Of a DNA stretch of 8,535 nucleotides, positions 6,788-8,535 are shown piece after piece. A model generated the notes under the pieces. That model did not search any database. It saw nothing but the letters and a program-made list of their open reading frames with translations, and had not been told where the DNA came from. Source of the stretch: an uncultured Synergistales bacterium (GTDB lineage Bacteria; Synergistota; Synergistia; Synergistales; Aminobacteriaceae). A program made the translations under genes and the position numbers. Position 1 is the first letter of the stretch. The number at the start of each line of letters is the position of its first letter. Where the stretch lies: positions 4,791 to 13,325 of the forward strand of contig CAJOEQ010000022.1 in the NCBI GenBank assembly GCA_905233515.1. The letters run 5' to 3'.

Positions 6788-8287
6788 ATGTCAGATAAAA
6801 TTTTACTTGAAGCAAAACATATAGATAAAAGATTCGGAATCACTCACGCGGTTAATCATGTGAGTTTGACTATAAACGCCGGAGAAATAAGAGCATTAAT
6901 CGGCGAAAACGGCTCGGGGAAGTCTACATTTTGTCAAATGTTGTGCGGAATCTACACAATAGGCGGAGGGACTTTCACTCTTGACGGCCAAGAAATGCAC
7001 GTAAAAAATCAAGTCGAGGCAAATAAACTCGGAGTCTCTATAATAGTTCAGGAAATGGGCACTTTATCGGGCTTGACTGTCGCAGAAAATATATTTTTAG
7101 GCCATGAAGATCCTTTTATGCATTATGGAATAAATGACACCCGCGCAATGATTAAAGAGGGTCAAAGATTGCTAGATGAGTACGGATTCAGCAAAATACG
7201 CGCCGGAGCAATGATTGACAGCTATAATTTTGAAGATAGAAAGCTAGTAGAAATTGTGAAAGCTACTTATATGAAGCCTAAAATTTTAATAGTTGATGAG
7301 ACTACTACGGCATTATCTCAAAAAGGGAGACTCGAACTCTATAAAATTATTAACGAAATCAGAGCAGATGGCCGGAGCGTTATATTTATTAGTCATGATT
7401 TAGGCGAAATTTTATTACACTGCGACACTATAACAATTTTGCGTGACGGCGAATATATTGACACAGTGAACGCTAATGATGTCAAGGAAGATGATTTAAA
7501 GCGTCTCATGGTCGGGCGTGAAATCGGCTCGGCATATTATAGGACTGACTACGGCAAAGAAATTTCACCTGAAGTAGTAATCAGCATTAAAGATGTTACA
7601 GTCCCCGGGCAAATTCAAGACATTAGCTTTGAACTTCATAGAGGCGAAATTTTAGGATTCGGCGGTCTCTCAGAGTGCGGAATGCATGAAGTCGGCAAAG
7701 CAGTATTTGGCGCGTCTCTTGACAGAAAAGGCAGCGTAAAACTTTCTGACGGAACAGAAATTAATGATATACCTTCAGCGATAAAGCATTCAATTGCATA
7801 TGCCTCAAAAGACAGGGACAACGAGTCAATAATTCTGAATGAGAGCATAAGAAATAATATAGTATTGCCCTCACTTGATGACTTAGCAGAGAAGCACATA
7901 TTAAAATCTCGCAAGTTAAATAAATTTGCCAAAACTCACGCCGAGAAAATGCAGACGAAAATGCAGGGAATCCATCAATTTATTTCGGATTTGTCAGGCG
8001 GGAATAAACAAAAAGTTGTATTAGCTCGGTGGCTTGGTAAGGGCAGCGATATTTTAGTGCTTGACTCACCGACTCGAGGGATCGACGTTAAAGTAAAGCA
8101 GGCAATTTACGCACTTATGCAGGAATTAACAGCGCAAGGGAAATCTATAATCATGATTAGTGAAGAGATTCCCGAACTTCTCGGAATGTCCGACAGAATT
8201 TTAATAATGAAGGACGGCAAAATCAACGGGGAATTTATGCGCAGTGAGTCCCTCTCTGAAGAAGATTTAATTGCTAAAATGGTATAA
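6788..8287 (+). CDS. Double-domain sugar ABC transporter ATPase, RbsA/MglA/YtfR type
   Basis: Cytoplasmic ATPase of a carbohydrate uptake (CUT2-class) importer, 499 residues (RbsA 501), with two fused nucleotide-binding domains. Domain 1 has Walker A GENGSGKST (39-47), Q-loop Gln88, Walker B IVDETTTAL with Asp170 and Glu171, and switch His203 in ISHDL. Its signature, normally LSIGDQQ, is replaced by YNFEDRK (146-152). Domain 2 (from about 262) has an intact signature LSGGNKQ (402-408), but a degenerate Walker A GLSECGMH (293-300), Ser427 in place of the catalytic Glu (LDSPTRGID), and Glu459 at the switch His position. The ATP site built from Walker A1 and signature 2 thus looks complete, while the other is altered in every element. 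Loss of the second Walker A is normal for this family; loss of the first signature and of the second Glu goes further than E. coli RbsA as I recall it. The start follows AGGAGG (6774-6779) by eight bases. The next permease begins 15 bases downstream. Confidence 0.94.
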   Translation: MSDKILLEAKHIDKRFGITHAVNHVSLTINAGEIRALIGENGSGKSTFCQMLCGIYTIGGGTFTLDGQEMHVKNQVEANKLGVSIIVQEMGTLSGLTVAENIFLGHEDPFMHYGINDTRAMIKEGQRLLDEYGFSKIRAGAMIDSYNFEDRKLVEIVKATYMKPKILIVDETTTALSQKGRLELYKIINEIRADGRSVIFISHDLGEILLHCDTITILRDGEYIDTVNANDVKEDDLKRLMVGREIGSAYYRTDYGKEISPEVVISIKDVTVPGQIQDISFELHRGEILGFGGLSECGMHEVGKAVFGASLDRKGSVKLSDGTEINDIPSAIKHSIAYASKDRDNESIILNESIRNNIVLPSLDDLAEKHILKSRKLNKFAKTHAEKMQTKMQGIHQFISDLSGGNKQKVVLARWLGKGSDILVLDSPTRGIDVKVKQAIYALMQELTAQGKSIIMISEEIPELLGMSDRILIMKDGKINGEFMRSESLSEEDLIAKMV

Positions 8288-8302
8288 AAGCAGGTGAATA
8301 TT

Positions 8303-8535
8303 ATGGCAGATAAAAACGAACTTCAACAATCAAAAATTTCTGAAATTCTCGGCAGCGATATTTTTAAAGGGTTATTGCCTTTTATCGGGCTTGTTATAAT
8401 TCTCGGAGTTATGTACTGGCTTACTAATGGGCGAATTATGCGGCCTCGTCAGCTTAGATTATTATTATCTCAAGTCTATTATCCCATGATAGTAGCAACC
8501 GGCGTATTTTTTGTAATGACTCTAGGCTCAATTGA
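8303..8535 (+). CDS. Second sugar ABC transporter permease, 3' end missing
   Basis: The frame opens with ATG at 8303 after CAGGTGA (8291-8297) and runs off the window edge after 77 complete codons. The N-terminus is hydrophilic and probably cytoplasmic (1-20, MADKNELQQSKIS), followed by a membrane span at about 23-41 (LLPFIGLVIILGVMYWL), a basic stretch (44-50, GRIMRPR) and a second hydrophobic segment from about 60. The end, ATGVFFVMTLGSI, matches the start of the GGID-LSVG region of RbsC-type permeases (compare ALGMTLVILTGGID). Position directly after the ATPase and unlike sequence to the permease at 5748 suggest the YjfF/YtfT-like partner subunit. The remaining ~250 residues are expected just beyond the window. 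Nothing at the visible end looks broken. Confidence 0.85.
   Translation, partial: MADKNELQQSKISEILGSDIFKGLLPFIGLVIILGVMYWLTNGRIMRPRQLRLLLSQVYYPMIVATGVFFVMTLGSI

Noticed and set aside
6643..6843. Minus-strand open frame spanning the permease-ATPase gap
   Set aside because: It overlaps both flanking genes and the structured gap, and its translation resembles no known family. The + strand ribosome binding site of the ATPase explains that sequence better.
7636..7932. Minus-strand open frame of 98 codons inside the ATPase gene
   Set aside because: It lies wholly within a well-conserved coding region in the opposite direction, and its translation shows no recognisable motif. It is a shadow frame.
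1..8535. Possible mobile element, defence system or CRISPR content
   Set aside because: No transposase, integrase, long terminal inverted repeats, repeat-spacer pattern or nuclease genes were seen. All genes fit sugar metabolism and transport, with similar base composition throughout.

Overview
The window is a moderately AT-rich bacterial segment, gene-dense and all on the + strand, carrying L-arabinose catabolism followed by a sugar ABC importer. Both solute-binding proteins have ordinary signal peptidase I signals (ending ASA and VFA-A) and no lipobox cysteine. This suggests a free periplasmic protein and so a diderm cell. The alcohol dehydrogenase and araA/araD nevertheless look clostridial or fermentative. 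A fermentative diderm with AT-leaning DNA (for example Synergistota, or a Negativicute-like Firmicute) would fit, but that placement is inference only.

Layout: (1) 1-978, the 3' part of an iron-containing alcohol dehydrogenase, followed by a terminator-like hairpin. (2) A candidate promoter near 1061-1089, then araA (L-arabinose isomerase) and araD (L-ribulose-5-phosphate 4-epimerase), two bases apart and probably translationally coupled, closed by a strong hairpin terminator at 3360-3395. (3) A transport operon with its own candidate promoter: a YtfQ-like sugar-binding protein, a second and different sugar-binding protein, a hairpin terminator inside the run at 5689-5720, a RbsC/YtfT-type permease, a structured 101-base gap, a double-domain RbsA/MglA-type ATPase, and the start of a second permease cut by the window edge.

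How it works together: the importer probably brings in L-arabinose or an arabinofuranosyl/galactofuranosyl sugar. AraA would convert L-arabinose to L-ribulose, and AraD would convert L-ribulose 5-phosphate to D-xylulose 5-phosphate. The kinase step between them (araB) and any regulator (araR/araC) are not in the window. The alcohol dehydrogenase could regenerate NAD(P)+ during fermentation, but it seems to be a separate transcription unit.

The points most worth a second look are: two unlike binding proteins serving one transporter; an ATPase in which every element of one of the two ATP sites is degenerate while the other site is intact; an intra-operon terminator that may set the ratio of binding protein to membrane parts; and an imperfect hairpin around a perfect palindrome between permease and ATPase. 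I see no mobile element, CRISPR array, tRNA or rRNA, and no gene-free stretch longer than about 185 bases. Most of this is a known type of locus rather than a new system.
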